Notes under the pieces: generated by a model
What the model was told of the DNA's origin: nothing
Seen by the model: only the letters and a program-made list of their open reading frames with translations
The model's database searches: none
Assembly (NCBI RefSeq): GCF_009604425.1
Contig: NZ_WEGI01000018.1
Location: 59,910-123,909, forward strand
Length of the DNA stretch: 64,000 bases
DNA from: Nocardia aurantia
Lineage (GTDB): Bacteria; Actinomycetota; Actinomycetes; Mycobacteriales; Mycobacteriaceae
Direction of reading: 5' to 3'
Shown here: piece after piece, positions 28,143 through 36,312 of the stretch
Numbering within the stretch: the first letter of the stretch is position 1
How the letters are laid out: the number at the start of each line of letters is the position of its first letter
Program-made: the position numbers and the translations under genes

Positions 28143-29531
28143 TTACTTCAGATCGCCCAGACTCTTACCGGCGTCGGCGAGGGTCACCGGCTTGCCGCCC
28201 GGGGTCTTGTAGACGTACGGCTCGACGTTGCAGCGGTACGGCCCGTTGTCCGGCTTGAAGTCCGGCGTCGACCAGCCCTGCGGGGAGGCCTGCTCGGCGT
28301 TGAAGCACTTCTGGATGAAGTTCGGATCGCCCATGTTGGTGGGCGCTTCCAGACCGCCTGCGGTCCAGGCGGTTTCGCCCTTGCCGGCGTCGTACAGGCA
28401 CTTGCGGGTGAGCTGGTCACCACAGCTCGCCGCCGACTTCGCGAACAGCAGCCACTGGCCGAAGGCGCGCACCGCGGGGTAGGTCATGTCCTGGCCCGGC
28501 GCGTACTTGGCGAACAGCTCCTTGAGCTGCTTCATCGCGGGCACGTTCGACTCCAGGGGCGCGGTGCCGCTGATGTCCGCGTAGTTGTGCTGCGCGGCAA
28601 GCGAATTGCCCGCCAGCTGGATGAACTGCGAGTTGTACGCGTTCGAGTTGGTGTCGATCCAGTCCAGCTTGTAGTCCATGCCGGTCAGCACGTCCTCCAG
28701 CTTGGCCAGGCTGCGGAAGTCGCCCAGGAAGATCAGGCCCTTGACGCCCTTGGTCTTGATGGACTGCGCGTACGGGGTCCAGTCGGACACGCCGGCGGCC
28801 GGGTAGAGGTCGTCGTAGACGATGGTCGCGCCCTGGGCCGGCAGCGCCTCCTCGTAGGCGGTGCCCATCACCTTGGTGACCGGGGAGTCACCGTTGATGA
28901 GGCCGATCGCCGAGGCCGAGGCCGGGTAGGCGTCCTTGAACAGCCACTGGTGGAAACCGGTGTAGGGGTCGTACCGGCCACCGGCGGTCACGCCGCCGCC
29001 GACCTGCAGGTCGGATCCGGCGTTGGCGATCTGGTCGACCTGCGCCGGGAAGTCGGGCAGCAGGCAGGACAACCGGTCCTTCACGCCCAGTCCGTCGAGG
29101 GCGGCGCTGCCACCGACGAGGGCGAAGTCGTCGCGGCAGGACTCCAGCATGCGCTGCCGGACCTCCATGAGCTTCGCGTCGCGGACGTTGTAGCTGATCT
29201 TGCGGCCGTTGATCCCGCCGTTGTCGTTGCACCAGGAGGTGAACACCTTGGCGGCGTCGACCAGTTCGGGGTTCTTGGTGAATCCCATGTCGGTGAACAC
29301 ACCGACCTTGATCTCGCCGGCGGTCACGCCCTGTGCCGGTGCGCCCGACGCCTTGCCGCTGTGGCAGACGCCCTTCAGGTCACCGAAGTCGGCGGACGCG
29401 GAGCTGCTGCTGCTACCGCTGTTGCCGCCGGTCGCCGAGCTCTCCTCGCCGCTGCTGCCGCTGCGGCTGCAACCTGCCGCCGCTAGTAATGCCACCGCCG
29501 TCAGCGCGACGAGTATGCGCCTGGGTTTCAC
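28143..29531 (-). CDS. Lipoprotein substrate-binding protein of the ABC importer (LivK type)
   Basis: 462 residues from the GTG at 29531 (AGGAGG 6 bases upstream). A signal peptide ends in lipobox LLAAAGC, so the mature protein is lipid-anchored outside the membrane; the next 30 residues are Ser/Gly-rich linker. Motifs SAIGLINGDSPVTKVMG and the twin-lobe pattern fit the periplasmic-binding (Peripla_BP_6) family, which binds amino acids, amides, ureas or aromatic acids. A related short fragment occurs at 52392-52511. First gene of the minus arm. Confidence 0.92.
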   Translation of the reverse strand: MKPRRILVALTAVALLAAAGCSRSGSSGEESSATGGNSGSSSSSASADFGDLKGVCHSGKASGAPAQGVTAGEIKVGVFTDMGFTKNPELVDAAKVFTSWCNDNGGINGRKISYNVRDAKLMEVRQRMLESCRDDFALVGGSAALDGLGVKDRLSCLLPDFPAQVDQIANAGSDLQVGGGVTAGGRYDPYTGFHQWLFKDAYPASASAIGLINGDSPVTKVMGTAYEEALPAQGATIVYDDLYPAAGVSDWTPYAQSIKTKGVKGLIFLGDFRSLAKLEDVLTGMDYKLDWIDTNSNAYNSQFIQLAGNSLAAQHNYADISGTAPLESNVPAMKQLKELFAKYAPGQDMTYPAVRAFGQWLLFAKSAASCGDQLTRKCLYDAGKGETAWTAGGLEAPTNMGDPNFIQKCFNAEQASPQGWSTPDFKPDNGPYRCNVEPYVYKTPGGKPVTLADAGKSLGDLK

Positions 29532-29621
29532 CAGATTCCTCCTTGAAGGGGTGCGTTTCCGCACCCCACCGCTCTTCGTCGAGCAGCGCGAGCCATGGTG
29601 CTCTCGCTGTCAGAAAACTAT

Positions 29622-29650
29622 CTTCTCAGAAATGGAGAATCAACATGTTG
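29622..29650. promoter_or_regulatory. Operator-like site A plus adjacent CAACATGTTG palindrome
   Basis: CTTCTCAGAAATGGAGAAT (29622-29640) has CTTCTCA and GGAGAAT half sites around a 5-bp spacer. Site C at 63683-63701 has the same geometry and a near-identical sequence. CAACATGTTG (29641-29650) is a perfect 10-bp palindrome directly abutting it. The site lies between the divergent starts at 29531 and 29667. Confidence 0.5.
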
Positions 29651-29666
29651 GCTTTGAGGAGATCAA

Positions 29667-30131
29667 ATGACCGGGCAACGACGCGGCCACGCCATCGCCA
29701 TGACCACGGAGGAGCGGGACGCCTTCCTCACCACCGCACCGCTGGTCCGGATCGCCACCCTCGGGCCCGGCGGCCACCCGCACACCAGCGCGCTGTGGTT
29801 CGTCTGGGACGGCACCGCCCTGTGGCTGAACTCGCTGGTCCGGAGCCAGCGGTGGACCGATCTGGGCCGGGATCCGAGGTTGTCGGCCATCGTCGACGAC
29901 GGCGGCGCCGACTTCCTGCAGCTGCGCGGGGTGGAGTTGCGCGGGACCGCCGAGACCGTCGGCGAGGCGCCGCGCACCGGCGAGGCGAATTCCCAGCTGG
30001 CGGAGCCGGAGCGGCTGTTCGCGGCCAAGTACTCCCCCGGCCGCGACTTCCACTACGACGGCCGCCACGGCTGGCTGCGACTGGTCCCGGAGCGGGTCGT
30101 GAGCTGGGATTTCAGCAAGATGTGGCGATGA
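29667..30131 (+). CDS. PPOX/F420-dependent split-barrel oxidoreductase
   Basis: 154 residues, pyridoxamine-5'-phosphate-oxidase-like FMN/F420-binding fold: VRIATLGPGGHPHTSALWF and LWLNSLVRSQRW form the typical nucleotide-binding strands. Related actinobacterial enzymes reduce or oxidise small aromatics and steroid-like substrates with F420 or FMN. GAGGAG lies five bases upstream of the ATG. First gene of the plus arm of the island, divergent from the ABC importer. Confidence 0.8.
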   Translation: MTGQRRGHAIAMTTEERDAFLTTAPLVRIATLGPGGHPHTSALWFVWDGTALWLNSLVRSQRWTDLGRDPRLSAIVDDGGADFLQLRGVELRGTAETVGEAPRTGEANSQLAEPERLFAAKYSPGRDFHYDGRHGWLRLVPERVVSWDFSKMWR

Positions 30132-30187
30132 AGCGGCGGGAGTGAGGGGATGCTCTGTTGACTAACACGCGGCACCATGGAAATCTA

Positions 30188-30216
30188 GAGTTCAGTTTTT
30201 GAGAATGCTATTCTCA
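30188..30216. promoter_or_regulatory. Operator-like site B (TCAG-N5-GAGAAT) with perfect TGAGAAT-GCT-ATTCTCA palindrome
   Basis: GAGTTCAGTTTTTGAGAAT (30188-30206) aligns with site A and with site C (TCAG-N5-GAGAAT shared). Overlapping it, TGAGAAT (30200-30206) and ATTCTCA (30210-30216) make a perfect 7-bp inverted repeat with a 3-bp spacer, 17 bp upstream of the CMD gene. This is typical of a TetR-type dimer site over a promoter. Confidence 0.55.
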
Positions 30217-30232
30217 CGAGAGGAGGACAAGG

Positions 30233-30757
30233 ATGCGCCTGCCACCGCTGCCAGCCGAGCGCTGGGACGATCGGACCCGGGACGCGTTCAAGGCTCTACT
30301 GCCGCGAGCGCGTCGTAATCCCGAAGGCGCGGGGCCCGCGATGGCACCCTTGGCGTGGCATCCGGACCTGACCGAGAAGTTCCTCGGCTTCAGCGTCCAT
30401 CTGCTGTTCACGTCCACGCTGCCGCCGCGGATCCGGGAACTGGTGATCCTGCGGGTCGCGCACCGCCGCAACTGTGCGTACGAGGTGGAGCATCACACCG
30501 GATTCGCCACGGAGGCAGGCCTGTCCGCCGAGGACATCGCCGGCGTCATCGACGGCACCGCCGCCGACGAGTTCGACCAACTGGTCCTCAACGCCGTCGA
30601 CGAACTCGACGAGAAATCCGAACTCTGCGACGAGACATGGGCCGCGCTCGGCGAGCGGCTCGACGAAAAACAACGCATGGACCTGGTTTTCACGGTCGGC
30701 GGGTACATCACGTTGTCGATCGCCTTGAACACCTTCGGCGTACGCAGCGAACACTGA
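30233..30757 (+). CDS. Carboxymuconolactone-decarboxylase-like (AhpD-fold) protein
   Basis: 174 residues. The catalytic block RELVILRVAHRRNCAYEVEHH puts E69, C81 and H88 in the order seen in AhpD/CMD proteins. The second Cys of an AhpD CxxC pair is replaced by Glu (CAYE), which is common in degradative CMD proteins. Likely a decarboxylase, hydrolase or peroxide-related protein in the island. It precedes the Rieske gene by 16 bp, so they share a transcript. Confidence 0.82.
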   Translation: MRLPPLPAERWDDRTRDAFKALLPRARRNPEGAGPAMAPLAWHPDLTEKFLGFSVHLLFTSTLPPRIRELVILRVAHRRNCAYEVEHHTGFATEAGLSAEDIAGVIDGTAADEFDQLVLNAVDELDEKSELCDETWAALGERLDEKQRMDLVFTVGGYITLSIALNTFGVRSEH

Positions 30758-30773
30758 GAGGGAACCTCCTGTA

Positions 30774-32057
30774 ATGGCACACTTCACCAAGCCGGCTGCG
30801 GGTAGCTGGACGAAGAACTACCCCGAACTCGGCACCGGGCCCGTCGATTTCACCGACTCGATCGATCCCGCCTTCTACGAGGACGAGAAGGCCGCGATCT
30901 TCCGCAAGAGCTGGCTGAACATCGGCCGGATCAACAAGCTCCCGCGCGTGGGCAGCTACTTCACCAAGGAACTGCCGTTCCTCAACACCTCGATCGTGGT
31001 CGTCCGCGATTCCGAGAAGGAGGTGCGGGCGTTCTACAACATCTGCCGGCACCGCGGCAACAAGCTGGTGTGGAACGACTACCCCAACGAGGAAGTCCAG
31101 GGCGTCTGCCGCCAGTTCACCTGCAAGTACCACGCCTGGCGCTACAGCCTCGAGGGCGACCTGACCTTCGTGCAGCAGGAGAAGGAATTCTTCGACCTCG
31201 ACAAGGGTCAGTACGGGCTCAAGGGCCTGCGCTGCGAGGTGTGGGAGGGCTTCATCTTCGTCAACCTCGACGACAACGCGAAGCCGCTCGAGGAGTACCT
31301 CGGCCCGTTCATGAAGGGCGTGGAGGGCTACCCCTTCCACGAGATGACCGAGGTCTACAGCTACAAGGCCGAGATCGGCGCCAACTGGAAGCTGTTCATC
31401 GACGCGTTCGCCGAGTTCTACCACGCGCCGGTGCTGCACCAGAAGCAGGCGGTCAAGGACGAGGCCGACAAGCTGATCGGCACCGGCTTCGAGGCGCTGC
31501 ACTACGAGGTCGCCGCGCCGCACTCGATGGTGTCCTCCTGGGGCGGTATGGCCCCGCCGAAGGACATCAACATGGTCAAGCCGATCGAGCGGGAGCTGCG
31601 CTCGGGCCTGTTCGGCCCGTGGGATCGCCCCGACATCGAGGGCCTGGACGTGCTGCCCGAGGGCCTCAACCCGGCCCGCCACCGCGCCTGGGGCATCGAC
31701 GAGTTCGAGATCTTCCCGAACTTCTCGCTGCTGTTCTGGGCGCCGGGCTGGTTCCTGACCTACCACTACTGGCCGACCTCGGTGAACAGCCACACCTTCG
31801 AGGCCAGCCTGTACTTCGTGCCGGCGAAGACCGCGCGCGAGCGGCTCGGCCAGGAGCTGGCCGGCGTGACCTTCAAGGAGTACGCGTTGCAGGACGCGAA
31901 CACCCTCGAGGCCACCCAGAAGATGCTCGAGACCCGGGCCATCAAGGAATTCCCGCTCAACGACCAGGAAGTCCTGCTGCGCCACCTGCACACCCACGTC
32001 CAGAAGATCGTCGCCGAACACCGCGCGGGTGCCGGTTCCAACGGGAAGGCCAACTGA
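30774..32057 (+). CDS. Rieske non-heme iron oxygenase alpha-subunit-like protein
   Basis: 427 residues. Rieske [2Fe-2S] ligands are C91-x-H93 (CRHRG) and C117-x2-H120 (CKYHAW). The catalytic iron site reads E214-x2-H217-x4-H222 in AFAEFYHAPVLH, with Glu rather than Asp at the position that links the Rieske cluster to the iron, as reported for CntA/GbcA-type monomeric oxygenases. It likely hydroxylates or dealkylates the imported substrate. No reductase or ferredoxin is encoded nearby, so these must come from elsewhere. Confidence 0.9.
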   Translation: MAHFTKPAAGSWTKNYPELGTGPVDFTDSIDPAFYEDEKAAIFRKSWLNIGRINKLPRVGSYFTKELPFLNTSIVVVRDSEKEVRAFYNICRHRGNKLVWNDYPNEEVQGVCRQFTCKYHAWRYSLEGDLTFVQQEKEFFDLDKGQYGLKGLRCEVWEGFIFVNLDDNAKPLEEYLGPFMKGVEGYPFHEMTEVYSYKAEIGANWKLFIDAFAEFYHAPVLHQKQAVKDEADKLIGTGFEALHYEVAAPHSMVSSWGGMAPPKDINMVKPIERELRSGLFGPWDRPDIEGLDVLPEGLNPARHRAWGIDEFEIFPNFSLLFWAPGWFLTYHYWPTSVNSHTFEASLYFVPAKTARERLGQELAGVTFKEYALQDANTLEATQKMLETRAIKEFPLNDQEVLLRHLHTHVQKIVAEHRAGAGSNGKAN

Positions 32058-32058
32058 T

Positions 32059-32397
32059 ATGACTGTCGAAACCAAAACCCTCCCGGCCGAATTCGCCGAT
32101 CTGCAGAAGTACGAGCCGTGGATCCTGGCCACCGAGCCGGAGCGCTACGCCAAGCGGCTCGCCTCCTCCATGGAGGAGATGCAGGACCTGTACGACACGG
32201 TCTTCCCGCGGTTGCAGTCCGCGCTGGACCACATCGAGACCTTCGACTGGACCAACCTGCCCGACCCGCAGCGGTACCTGTTCCACCTGCTGCAGTCGCT
32301 GGTGATGGTGTCGTTCCCGGTGGAGGTCTGGAAGCAGGCCCGCGTGCCCGACTCGGGCGCCGCGTACCTGGACTGCATCCAGGAGCCGGTGGTCTGA
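32059..32397 (+). CDS. Small helical protein coupled to the Rieske oxygenase
   Basis: 112 residues, ATG at 32059 one base after the Rieske stop (TGATATG). The sequence is helical, rich in Glu, Leu and aromatic residues (EMQDLYDTVFPRLQSALDH). No signal peptide, metal motif or known domain is recognisable. Position between an oxygenase and an amidohydrolase suggests an accessory or structural subunit of the oxygenase, but this is inference only. Confidence 0.65.
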   Translation: MTVETKTLPAEFADLQKYEPWILATEPERYAKRLASSMEEMQDLYDTVFPRLQSALDHIETFDWTNLPDPQRYLFHLLQSLVMVSFPVEVWKQARVPDSGAAYLDCIQEPVV

Positions 32398-32400
32398 ATC

Positions 32401-33618
32401 ATGCTGACACTGAAGGCAGCCGGCCTGCTCGACGTCGAATCCGGCACGATCGTGCGGCCCGGCATCGTGCGCATCGAAGGTGACACAATCGTCGGAGTCG
32501 GCGGTGAGATCAGCTCGGGCGAAGAGGTTCTGGATCTCGGTGACCACATTCTGCTGCCCGGCCTGATGGACATGGAGGTCAACCTCCTGATGGGCGGTCG
32601 CGGCGAGACCGGCCTGGCCTCCAGTGTCACCGACGATCCGGCCCTGCGGATGCTGCGTGCGGTGGGCAATGCCCGCCGCACGCTGCGGGCCGGATTCACC
32701 ACCGTCCGTAATCTCGGCCTGTTCGTGAAGACCGGCGGTTATCTGCTGGACGTCGCGCTGGGCAAGGCGATCGACCAGGGCTGGATCGACGGGCCGCGGA
32801 TCGTGCCCGCCGGCCACGCGATCACACCCCTGGGCGGTCACCTGGATCCGACCATGTTCTCCGCGTTCGCCCCCGACGTGCTGCACCTCACCCTCGAGGA
32901 GGGCATCGCCAACGGGGTGGACGAGGTGCGCAAGGCGGTCCGGTACCAGATCAAGTACGGCGCCGAGGTCATCAAGATCTGCGTCTCCGGTGGCGTCATG
33001 TCGCTGACCGGATCCCCTGGCGCGCAACACTATTCGGACGACGAGCTGCGGGCGATCACCGACGAGGCGCATCGCCGCGGCATGAAGGTGGCCGCGCACA
33101 CGCACGGCGCCGACGCGGTCAAGCACGCCATCCTCTGCGGCGTGGACTGCATCGAGCACGGCTTCCTCATCGAGGACGACACCATCGACCTGATGGTGGA
33201 GCGCGGCACCTGGCTGGTGCCCACCACCGGGCTCACCGACGCCATGGACGTCTCGAAGGCCGATCCGAAGCTGCAGAAGAAGGCCGCCGAGATGTACCCG
33301 AAGGCGCACAGCTCGGTACTGGCCGCCTACAAGGCCGGGGTGAAGATCGCCGTCGGCACCGACGCGCCGGCGATCCCGCACGGCAAGAACGCCTTCGAGC
33401 TCGTGGCGCTGGTGCAGCGCGGCCTGGAACCGGCGGATGTGTTGCGCGCGGCCACGATCAACGCCGCGGAGCTGATCGACGCCGACGACCGCGGTCGCAT
33501 CGCGGAGGGCCTGCTGGCCGACATCATCGCCGTGCCCGGCAACCCCCTCGACGACATCAGCGTGACCCAGAAGGTGTCGTTCGTCATGAAAGGCGGCAAG
33601 GTCTTTGTCCAGAACTGA
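32401..33618 (+). CDS. Amidohydrolase-superfamily protein with altered first metal motif
   Basis: 405 residues, imidazolonepropionase/prolidase-like fold. LLPGLMDMEVNLL stands where family members have LPGLIDxHxH: the usual HxH is E59 and N61. The other metal ligands appear kept: K192 (EVIKICVSGG), H233 (AAHTHG), H253 (ECIEHG-like IEHG) and D321 (VGTDAP). It may therefore use a different metal site or a single metal. It lies 3 bp after the small protein, and its 3' end overlaps the SnoaL-like gene by 14 bases. Confidence 0.8.
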   Translation: MLTLKAAGLLDVESGTIVRPGIVRIEGDTIVGVGGEISSGEEVLDLGDHILLPGLMDMEVNLLMGGRGETGLASSVTDDPALRMLRAVGNARRTLRAGFTTVRNLGLFVKTGGYLLDVALGKAIDQGWIDGPRIVPAGHAITPLGGHLDPTMFSAFAPDVLHLTLEEGIANGVDEVRKAVRYQIKYGAEVIKICVSGGVMSLTGSPGAQHYSDDELRAITDEAHRRGMKVAAHTHGADAVKHAILCGVDCIEHGFLIEDDTIDLMVERGTWLVPTTGLTDAMDVSKADPKLQKKAAEMYPKAHSSVLAAYKAGVKIAVGTDAPAIPHGKNAFELVALVQRGLEPADVLRAATINAAELIDADDRGRIAEGLLADIIAVPGNPLDDISVTQKVSFVMKGGKVFVQN

Positions 33619-34021
33619 AGATCTGCTGGAGATCCAGCAGTTGCTCGCGAAGTACGCGGTCACCATGACCAAGGGCGACGTGCAGGGCGTGCTGGAGGTG
33701 TTCACCCCCGACGGTTCCTACAGCGCCTTCGGCGACACCTACACCCTGGACCTGTTCCCGGAACTGGTGGAGGCGGCGCCGAAGGGGTTGTTCCTCACCG
33801 GCACACCGCTTCTGGAGATCGACGGCGACACCGCCACCGGGACGCAGCCGCTGTGCTTCGTGGAGCACAGCGCGCACGACATGCGGATCGGGTACTACAC
33901 CGACACTCTGGTGCGCACCGAGCAGGGCTGGCGGTTGAAGACTCGGCGGATGACGTTCATCCGGCGTAGTGGTGACCATGATTCGGGCATCCCACATGCC
34001 TTCGAGCGTTCGAAAAGCTGA
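33605..34021 (+). CDS. SnoaL-like/NTF2-fold protein
   Basis: 138 residues from the TTG at 33605, which overlaps the amidohydrolase stop by 14 bases. The pattern ELLAKYAVTMTKGDVQGVLEVF-like helix, then beta-sheet with FVEHSAHDM and a final RTEQGWRLKTRRM strand, fits the SnoaL/NTF2-like cone fold. Members include hydratases, isomerases and oxygenase beta subunits, so it could complement the Rieske alpha subunit. No beta-subunit catalytic residue is diagnostic here. Confidence 0.72.
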   Translation: MSRTEDLLEIQQLLAKYAVTMTKGDVQGVLEVFTPDGSYSAFGDTYTLDLFPELVEAAPKGLFLTGTPLLEIDGDTATGTQPLCFVEHSAHDMRIGYYTDTLVRTEQGWRLKTRRMTFIRRSGDHDSGIPHAFERSKS

Positions 34022-34225
34022 GATGCCTGCCAGGGCCTCGCTCCGTTTCCCGGGGCGGGGCCCTCGTCTCCGTTCCACCCGGTGGTCTCGCTCCGTTGCG
34101 GACACCCGGCTCTCCCCTTTCCGCTCGCTCACTGTGAACTGTTCCGCCGCCGGTCCCGAGCCGGAGCGGAACACCCTGCGGGCGAGCCACTTTCACCGGT
34201 CTCACCCGGCGCGAAAGGACGCTGT
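34022..34225. other. 204-bp gap inside the plus arm
   Basis: Between the SnoaL-like gene and the acyl-CoA dehydrogenase pair. Pyrimidine-rich, with TCGCTCCGTT at two places (about 34038-34047 and 34087-34096). No gene or strong hairpin was seen; a promoter for the dehydrogenase pair is possible. Confidence 0.4.
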
Positions 34226-35347
34226 ATGAGTGCTCCCGTAATTCCCGACGTGGCACAGTTCCGCTCGGAGTTGCGCAGTTGGCTCGACGAGAACGACCTG
34301 TCCCCCGGGGCCGATCACTCGCTGGACGGGCAGGTGGCGCAACTGGGCCGGGTGCGTAAGGCACTGTTCGACGCCGGGTGGATGCGCTACGGCTGGCCGG
34401 CCGAGGTCGGCGGGCTCGGTGGACCCGCGGTACTCCGCGCGGTGCTCGGTGAAGAGGTGGCGACCCGCGACCTCGCCGAGCCGGGCCTGTACTCGATGAT
34501 CGAGGTCCTGGTCCCGACCATGATCTCCTACGCGCGTCCCGAGCTGGCCGCGGAGATGGTGCCGCTCATGCTGTCCGGCGCCGAACAGTGGTGCCAGGGC
34601 TTCTCCGAACCCGGCTCCGGCAGCGACCTGGCCTCGCTGACGACGAAAGCCGTTCCCGACGGCGACAATTGGATCGTCAACGGGCAGAAGGTGTGGACCA
34701 GCCTGGCGCAGTACGCCTCTCGATGCGTCCTGCTCACCCGGACCGCGCCGGGCCACGCCGGGATCACGGCGTTCTTCGTCGACATGGACACCCCCGGTAT
34801 CACCGTCCGCCCGTTGAAGACCATGCACGGGCTGGACGAATTCGCCGAGGTGTACTTCGACGACGTGGTGGTGCCCGGTGACCGGATGCTCGGAAACCTC
34901 GGCGACGGCTGGCAATTGGCGATGGACCTGCTGCCGCACGAGCGTTCCACCTGCTTCTGGCACCGCGGCGCCTACCTGTTCAACCGGCTCGACAAACTGA
35001 TCGCGCAGACCACCGCGCCGCTCGGCGACACCCAGGCGGACGCCGAGATCGGTTCGGCCTACCTGGCATTGCACATGCTGCGCTGCCGTTCCCGGATCAC
35101 TCAGCAGACCCTCGCCGACGGCGGGCACCTCGGGCCGGAAACCTCGGTGGACAAGGTGCTGCTGGCGACCGCCGAACAGCAGTTGATGAACACCGTGCGG
35201 GACCTCGTCCCCGGTGCGGTGGAATTCGACGACCCCGAATGGCGCACGGAATTCCTGTATTCCCGCGCCGCCACCATCTACGGCGGCACCGCGGAGATCC
35301 AGCGCAACATCATCTCCCGCCGGCTGCTGGACCTGGGCAAGGAGTGA
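34226..35347 (+). CDS. Acyl-CoA dehydrogenase (first of an adjacent pair)
   Basis: 373 residues. FSEPGSGSDLASL (FAD-contact block), KVWTSLAQYASRCVLLTRT and C-terminal IYGGTAEIQRNIISRRLL, with Glu at the catalytic-base position, are intact. It is followed with a few overlapping bases by a shorter dehydrogenase-like gene, the arrangement of heteromeric steroid-type acyl-CoA dehydrogenases (FadE28/29, ChsE1-ChsE2 type). It would dehydrogenate a bulky or branched acyl-CoA produced by the Rieske and amidohydrolase steps. Confidence 0.9.
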   Translation: MSAPVIPDVAQFRSELRSWLDENDLSPGADHSLDGQVAQLGRVRKALFDAGWMRYGWPAEVGGLGGPAVLRAVLGEEVATRDLAEPGLYSMIEVLVPTMISYARPELAAEMVPLMLSGAEQWCQGFSEPGSGSDLASLTTKAVPDGDNWIVNGQKVWTSLAQYASRCVLLTRTAPGHAGITAFFVDMDTPGITVRPLKTMHGLDEFAEVYFDDVVVPGDRMLGNLGDGWQLAMDLLPHERSTCFWHRGAYLFNRLDKLIAQTTAPLGDTQADAEIGSAYLALHMLRCRSRITQQTLADGGHLGPETSVDKVLLATAEQQLMNTVRDLVPGAVEFDDPEWRTEFLYSRAATIYGGTAEIQRNIISRRLLDLGKE

Positions 35348-35349
35348 GC

Positions 35350-36156
35350 ATGAGCATGGATCCCGCCGAGCTGGAACTGCTCACCGGAACCCTCCGCAAG
35401 ACGATGTCGACCACCACGGGCGGCGCGCTGGACCACGCGCTGACCGACCTGGGCTGGATCGACATGCTGACCGATATGCCGGAAATCGCCGTGCCCCTGG
35501 TGTTCCGGCTGCTCGGCGAGACCGGCGCGCACGCCTCCGTCCTCAACGACGTGGTGCGGCACGCGGCGGGACAACCGCCCGAGGACGGCGCGACCGTGCC
35601 GCTGCCGTCCTCGGGCGGCTCCTGGATCGTCTGGGAGCGCGGGGAATCCGCGGGTCCGGCGGCCGGTGCGGCCGTCGACGGCGAGCTTCCGTTACGGAAA
35701 GTGGAGTCCGGCAACGAGATTCCGCTCGCCGCCGGACGTACCGCGTTGGCGTGGTGGCTGATCGGCTCCGGGCGCACGATGCTGGGCCTGGCCCGCACGC
35801 ACGTCCTGGACCGCGTGCAGTTCGGCCGGCCGCTGGCTTCGTTCCAGGCCGTGCGGCACCGCCTGGCGGAGACCCTGGTCGCGCTCGAAGGCGCGGAGGC
35901 GACGTTGTCGGTCGCCGACACCGAATTGGGTGCGCTGCTGGCCAAGGCCGCCGCGGGCCAGGCCGCGCTGACCGCGGCCCGGCACTGTCAGCAGGTGCTC
36001 GGCGGCATCGGTTTCACCGACGAGCACGATCTGCATCGGCACATCCGCCGCGTGCTCGTGCTCGACGGATTGCTGGGCAGCGCACGGGAACTCACGCGCG
36101 AGGCGGGGGCACTGGTTCGCGCCGAGGGTGGGGCGCCTCGGCTGGCGCAGCTGTAG
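35350..36156 (+). CDS. Short acyl-CoA dehydrogenase-like partner
   Basis: 268 residues from the ATG at 35350 (AAGGAG 6 bases upstream; GTG at 35344 is also in frame). It is well below the usual 380 residues. It keeps FGRPLASFQAVRHRLAETLV and the helical C-terminal half with CQQVLGGIGFTDEHDLHRHIRR, but the short N-terminus and the ending LLGSARELTREAG lack the usual base motif. It most likely is the second subunit of a heteromeric enzyme with the preceding gene. Confidence 0.82.
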   Translation: MSMDPAELELLTGTLRKTMSTTTGGALDHALTDLGWIDMLTDMPEIAVPLVFRLLGETGAHASVLNDVVRHAAGQPPEDGATVPLPSSGGSWIVWERGESAGPAAGAAVDGELPLRKVESGNEIPLAAGRTALAWWLIGSGRTMLGLARTHVLDRVQFGRPLASFQAVRHRLAETLVALEGAEATLSVADTELGALLAKAAAGQAALTAARHCQQVLGGIGFTDEHDLHRHIRRVLVLDGLLGSARELTREAGALVRAEGGAPRLAQL

Positions 36157-36171
36157 GACTTTCGGCACGCG

Positions 36172-36203
36172 GTGCCGGTGGCGAGTGGATTCGCCACCGG
36201 CAC
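36172..36203 (+). terminator. Strong hairpin after the plus arm of the island
   Basis: GTGCCGGTGGCGA (36172-36184) pairs perfectly with TCGCCACCGGCAC (36191-36203) around a 6-base loop, starting 15 bp after the acyl-CoA dehydrogenase partner stop. A perfect 13-bp GC stem fits an actinobacterial terminator; no long U-tract follows. Confidence 0.6.
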
Positions 36204-36312
36204 TGCGTATTTCGTCGACCTGCGACCGACTGCCGGTGGTGAACCGGCGCCTCTTGCCGGGTCTCAGCGGCCGGCGACGCGGGCCCCGTTTCCGCGACCG
36301 GCGCCCCGGGTC

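Noticed and set aside
25987..28212. Plus-strand open frame of 741 codons across the ABC permease
   Set aside because: His/Arg/Gln-rich, no pattern. The minus-strand permease and ATPase genes have canonical motifs here.
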